A stretch of DNA of 34,411 nucleotides, from NCBI GenBank assembly GCA_031396835.1, contig JANNLO010000113.1, positions 1 through 34,411 on the forward strand, given 5' to 3'. The translations under genes were made by a program, and so were the position numbers. The notes under the pieces were generated by a model. The model saw only the letters and a list, made by a program, of their open reading frames with translations. It was not told where the DNA came from and ran no database searches. The DNA is from Snowella sp031396835 (GTDB taxonomy: Bacteria > Cyanobacteriota > Cyanobacteriia > Cyanobacteriales > Microcystaceae). This document shows positions 31,090 through 34,411 of the stretch, in pieces (position 1 is the stretch's first letter; each line of letters opens with the position of its first letter).

Positions 31090-33876
31090 ATGTTTAAGAC
31101 TCTATTTGGCGATCCCAATTCCCGTAAATTAAAAAAATTTCAGCCCTATATTGCCGAAATTAATGTCATAGAAGAAGACATTGAAATATTGTCAGATGAA
31201 GAACTAAAGCAAAAAACAATTGCCTTTCGGGAACTGTTGGAAAAGGCCAAAAGTAGCGAAGAAATAGAAGATATTCTGGATGAGATTTTGCCAGAAGCTT
31301 TTGCAGTGGTACGGGAAGCAGGCAAACGAGTGTTGGGAATGCGTCACTTTGATGTGCAATTACTCGGCGGTATCATTCTCCATAAAGGACAAATTGCTGA
31401 AATGAAGACAGGAGAAGGAAAAACGCTTGTAGCTACCTTACCTTCTTATTTAAATGGATTGACGGGAAAAGGCGTTCATGTGGTGACAGTTAACGATTAT
31501 TTGGCACGTCGGGATGCGGAATGGATGGGACAAATTCATCGTTTTTTAGGCTTAACTGTCGGCTTAGTACAATCAGGAATGAGTCCAGAGGAACGCAAAA
31601 AGAACTATGCCTGTGATGTCACTTATACCACCAATAGTGAATTAGGATTTGATTATCTACGGGATAATATGTCAACAGCAATGGCGGAAGTGGTGCAACG
31701 TCCTTTTAACTTTTGTGTGATTGACGAAGTTGATTCTATTCTCATTGATGAAGCTCGAACACCATTGATTATTTCAGGACAAGTAGAACGTCCAACAGAA
31801 AAGTATTTACAAGCTTCCGAGATTGCTGCCCAATTAATGAAAGAAGATGATTACGAGGTTGATGAAAAACAACGTAATGTTCTCATGACCGATGAGGGTT
31901 TTGAAAAGGCAGAAAATTTACTAGGGACAACTGATTTATTTGATAAAGATGATCCCTGGGCTCACTATATTTTTAATGCAGTTAAAGCTAAAGAGTTGTT
32001 CATCAAAGATGTGAATTATATTGTCCGTGACGATGAAGTTGTGATTGTGGATGAATTCACTGGAAGAATTATGATTGGTCGTCGTTGGAGTGATGGCTTA
32101 CACCAGGCGATCGAAGCCAAAGAACGGGTTGAAATTCAACGAGAAAGTCAAACTTTAGCGACCATTACCTATCAAAATTTCTTCCTACTTTATCCCAAAT
32201 TATCGGGCATGACAGGAACAGCAAAAACCGAAGAAACAGAATTAGAGAAAGTTTATAATTTACAAGTCACAATCACACCAACGAATCGTCCTTCGGGTCG
32301 TAAAGATTGGGCTGATGTGGTTTATAAAACTGAAGAAGCAAAATGGCAAGCAGTGGCTCTTGAATGCCAGGAACTTCATACAGAAGGTCGTCCGATTTTA
32401 GTGGGAACAACCAGCGTAGAAAAATCTGAGGTCATTGCTAAGTTGTTAGAGGAGTTGAAAATTCCTCACAATATTCTGAATGCACGACCTGAAAATGTGG
32501 AACGAGAATCAGAAATTATTGCCCAAGCAGGACGAAAAGGAACAGTTACAATTGCCACCAATATGGCGGGTCGGGGAACGGATATTATTTTAGGAGGAAA
32601 TTCGGACTATATGGCTCGCCTCAAGGTGCGGGAATATTTGATGCCGAAAGTTGTTCGCCCAGAAGAAGATGAGTTGGGGTTTAATGTGCAGGGATTTGGA
32701 GGACGTGACCGCCCACAAGGATTTGGTCAGGGGAAGAAAAAGAAAAATTGGCGAGTTTCTCAAGATATTTTCCCGACAGAAATTTCTGGGGAAGCGGAAA
32801 AGATGCTGAAAGAAGCGGTTAAGTTTGCTTCGGCTGAATATGGTGAACAAAGTTTAACGGAACTAGAAGCAGAAGAAAAACTAGCTGTTGCCGCAGAAAA
32901 AGCCCCGACTGATGATCTCGTTATCCAAAAACTACGAGAAGTTTATAATCTAGTTCGCAAAGAATACGAAAATTTTACTAGCACAGAACATCAAGAAGTT
33001 GTCGGTCTAGGTGGTTTGCACGTTATCGGCACAGAACGTCATGAATCTCGACGCATTGATAATCAATTACGGGGTCGGGCAGGACGACAAGGTGATCCAG
33101 GTTCAACTCGTTTTTTCCTCAGTTTGGGCGATAATTTACTGCGTATTTTTGGCGGCGATCGCGTTGCGGGCATGATGGAAATGTTCCGAGTGGAAGAAGA
33201 TATGCCCATCGAATCGAGAATGTTAACTCGTTCTCTAGAAGGAGCGCAGAAAAAAGTCGAAACTTATTACTACGATATTCGTAAACAGGTGTTTGAATAT
33301 GACGAGGTAATGAACAATCAACGGAAGGCAATTTATGCAGAACGTCGTCGTGTTTTGGAAGGGCTAGATTTAAAAGAGCAAGTGTTAGTTTATGCGGAAA
33401 AAACAATGGATGAAATTGTTGATGCTTATGTCAATCCTGAGCTTCCACCAGAAGAATGGGACACGGAAAAAATGCTCGATAAGGTCAAGGAATTTATTTA
33501 TTTACTTGAAGATGTTACCACGGGCGATATGGCAGATATGACGGCTCCAGAAATGAAAATATTCTTCCATGAAGAAGTCCGAAAAGCCTATGACATGAAG
33601 GAATTTCAAGTTGATCGGGTACGGGCTGGTTTGATGCGAGAAGCCGAACGTTTCTTTATTTTGCAACAAATTGATAATCTTTGGCGGGAACATTTACAAT
33701 CAATGGAAGGTTTGCGTGAGTCGGTTGGTCTGCGTGGTTATGGTCAAAAAGATCCGTTGATTGAATACAAACAAGAAGGCTATGAAATGTTCTTAGAAAT
33801 GATGATTGATATTCGTCGAAATGTTGTTTATTCTCTTTTCCAATTCCAACCCCAGGGTCAACCTCAAACTGTTTAA
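31090..33876 (+). CDS. secA: Protein translocase ATPase SecA
   Basis: SecA drives preproteins through SecYEG in the plasma and thylakoid membranes. At 928 residues it is full length for cyanobacteria. Walker A MKTGEGKT is at 105-112, the DEVD helicase box at 212-215 (VIDEVDSILIDEARTPL), GTAKTEETE, NMAGRGTDIILGG, and the motif VI region RIDNQLRGRAGRQGDPG. A lysine- and glycine-rich insertion at about 534-556 (GFGGRDRPQGFGQGKKKKNW) is in the second nucleotide-binding half. The C-terminus ends in FQPQGQPQTV, without the zinc-binding cysteines of E. coli SecA, as is usual in cyanobacteria. A strong terminator follows. Confidence 0.98.
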   Translation: MFKTLFGDPNSRKLKKFQPYIAEINVIEEDIEILSDEELKQKTIAFRELLEKAKSSEEIEDILDEILPEAFAVVREAGKRVLGMRHFDVQLLGGIILHKGQIAEMKTGEGKTLVATLPSYLNGLTGKGVHVVTVNDYLARRDAEWMGQIHRFLGLTVGLVQSGMSPEERKKNYACDVTYTTNSELGFDYLRDNMSTAMAEVVQRPFNFCVIDEVDSILIDEARTPLIISGQVERPTEKYLQASEIAAQLMKEDDYEVDEKQRNVLMTDEGFEKAENLLGTTDLFDKDDPWAHYIFNAVKAKELFIKDVNYIVRDDEVVIVDEFTGRIMIGRRWSDGLHQAIEAKERVEIQRESQTLATITYQNFFLLYPKLSGMTGTAKTEETELEKVYNLQVTITPTNRPSGRKDWADVVYKTEEAKWQAVALECQELHTEGRPILVGTTSVEKSEVIAKLLEELKIPHNILNARPENVERESEIIAQAGRKGTVTIATNMAGRGTDIILGGNSDYMARLKVREYLMPKVVRPEEDELGFNVQGFGGRDRPQGFGQGKKKKNWRVSQDIFPTEISGEAEKMLKEAVKFASAEYGEQSLTELEAEEKLAVAAEKAPTDDLVIQKLREVYNLVRKEYENFTSTEHQEVVGLGGLHVIGTERHESRRIDNQLRGRAGRQGDPGSTRFFLSLGDNLLRIFGGDRVAGMMEMFRVEEDMPIESRMLTRSLEGAQKKVETYYYDIRKQVFEYDEVMNNQRKAIYAERRRVLEGLDLKEQVLVYAEKTMDEIVDAYVNPELPPEEWDTEKMLDKVKEFIYLLEDVTTGDMADMTAPEMKIFFHEEVRKAYDMKEFQVDRVRAGLMREAERFFILQQIDNLWREHLQSMEGLRESVGLRGYGQKDPLIEYKQEGYEMFLEMMIDIRRNVVYSLFQFQPQGQPQTV

Positions 33877-33890
33877 TCTATTTTGATGAG

Positions 33891-33926
33891 GTATTCTTGG
33901 AACTGGTTTCTGGGAATACTTTTTTT
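33891..33926 (+). terminator. Rho-independent terminator of secA
   Basis: GTATTC (33891-33896) pairs with GAATAC (33914-33919), with GGAAC and GTTTC extending the stem by wobble pairing, followed by seven T. It lies 15 nt after the secA stop. Confidence 0.75.
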
Positions 33927-34043
33927 ATTCAAAGGCGATCGCCGTCCAAGAGATTATTTAACTTTATCTCCCGATCGCTATTTATTTTGATTGCTAAATA
34001 TAAGACTATAAATATTAACTAATCTTAAATTTAAAGAGTTTTT

Positions 34044-34313
34044 ATGCCAACACTATCAATGTTTTATGGAATTATAATCAGGATGTATTATTTTGATAAT
34101 CAACAACATAATATTCCCCATATTCATACAGAGTATGGAGATAAAAAAGCAGTATTTAGTATTACTGATATTGAATTATTGGCAGGAGAATTACCTAAAA
34201 GTAAGCGAAGATTAGTAGAAGCTTGGATAGAAATCCATCAAGAAGAATTAATGGCAGACTGGCAATTAGCGTGCGATTCGTTTAACGCCGCGCGACCTGA
34301 AATGGTCGTTTAG
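34044..34313 (+). CDS. DUF4160-family protein
   Basis: The 89-residue protein matches the DUF4160 pattern: N-terminal MPTLSMFYGIIIRMYY, then NIPHIHTEYGDKKAVFSI with an HxH pair, and the helix EAWIEIHQEELMADWQLA. These genes usually sit beside a DUF2442 gene, and the pair behaves like a toxin-antitoxin or small accessory module. A DUF2442 gene is not seen before the window ends; only an ATG with two or three codons remains (34402 onward). It has a separate start and lies 167 bp after secA. Function is unknown. Confidence 0.88.
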   Translation: MPTLSMFYGIIIRMYYFDNQQHNIPHIHTEYGDKKAVFSITDIELLAGELPKSKRRLVEAWIEIHQEELMADWQLACDSFNAARPEMVV

Positions 34314-34317
34314 TATG

Positions 34318-34378
34318 GGAAGCCTACTTCCATAGAGGATTCATACCCTCTACCCCTGCGTAAAAGACTAATATTAGT
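34318..34378. repeat. Three adjacent palindromes at the window edge
   Basis: Just after the DUF4160 stop come GGAAG/CTTCC (34318-34322 and 34327-34331), TAGAGG/CCTCTA (34333-34338 and 34347-34352), and the perfect palindrome ACTAATATTAGT (34367-34378). They could be a mobile-element end, a small RNA or a terminator region. The rest is outside the window. Confidence 0.4.
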
Positions 34379-34411
34379 TCGGTCACATCCTCAGTAAGTA
34401 ATGAAAAGGAT

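Noticed and set aside
1..34411. CRISPR arrays, tRNA genes, rRNA genes, transposase genes
   Set aside because: No spacer-repeat periodicity, no tRNA T-arm pattern in any intergenic region, and no transposase-like protein.

Overview
The window comes from a cyanobacterium. About three dozen copies of the HIP1 octamer GCGATCGC are scattered through it. The gene content also fits: light-dependent protochlorophyllide reductase (POR), an SbtA-type bicarbonate transporter with a PII-like partner, a short three-domain ribosomal protein S1, a SecA without a C-terminal zinc finger, and several small proteins of a cyanobacterial type. The DNA is AT-rich, which suggests a unicellular or colonial low-GC lineage, but I cannot name the genus.

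Layout. From 1 to 5.6 kb lie a cut-off secreted protein, POR, a three-copy DnaA-box-like cluster, a small unknown protein, a retropepsin-like (RimK-type) protease, a VOC protein and, on the other strand, PrmA and SerA. From 5.9 to 10.9 kb lie an MFS transporter, a secreted family-10-like glycosyl hydrolase, uracil phosphoribosyltransferase, a small membrane protein and MoaA. From 10.9 to 12.3 kb is a small accessory patch without HIP1 sites: a GxxExxY protein framed by inverted repeats, a small secreted orphan, and a BrnA-like antitoxin with a chimeric C-terminus. From 12.3 to 23.9 kb is mostly housekeeping: ComEC, an OmpR-type response regulator, monothiol glutaredoxin and BolA (an iron-sulfur/iron-sensing pair), a CDF metal transporter, ribosomal protein S1, an FMN reductase, UreC without its usual urease partners, 5-formyltetrahydrofolate cyclo-ligase and conserved unknowns.

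From 23.9 to 26.9 kb is an unusual chaperone operon: an 833-residue Hsp70 homologue with a C-terminal J-like segment whose HPD motif is altered, followed 24 nt later by a GrpE-like protein. From 27.2 to 28.6 kb is a variant sbtA-sbtB pair.

From 28.8 to 31.0 kb is the most striking region. A tightly coupled pair, an SMC/ABC-like AAA ATPase and a small protein with PD-(D/E)xK-like residues, is bracketed by two exact 90-bp direct repeats. The right-hand repeat is the upstream region of secA. This looks like an inserted or duplicated accessory cassette and resembles ATPase plus nuclease anti-phage modules in architecture, but I do not recognise it as a named system.

The window ends with secA and its terminator, a DUF4160 protein, and a run of small palindromes at the edge. 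I saw no tRNA, rRNA, CRISPR array or transposase gene.
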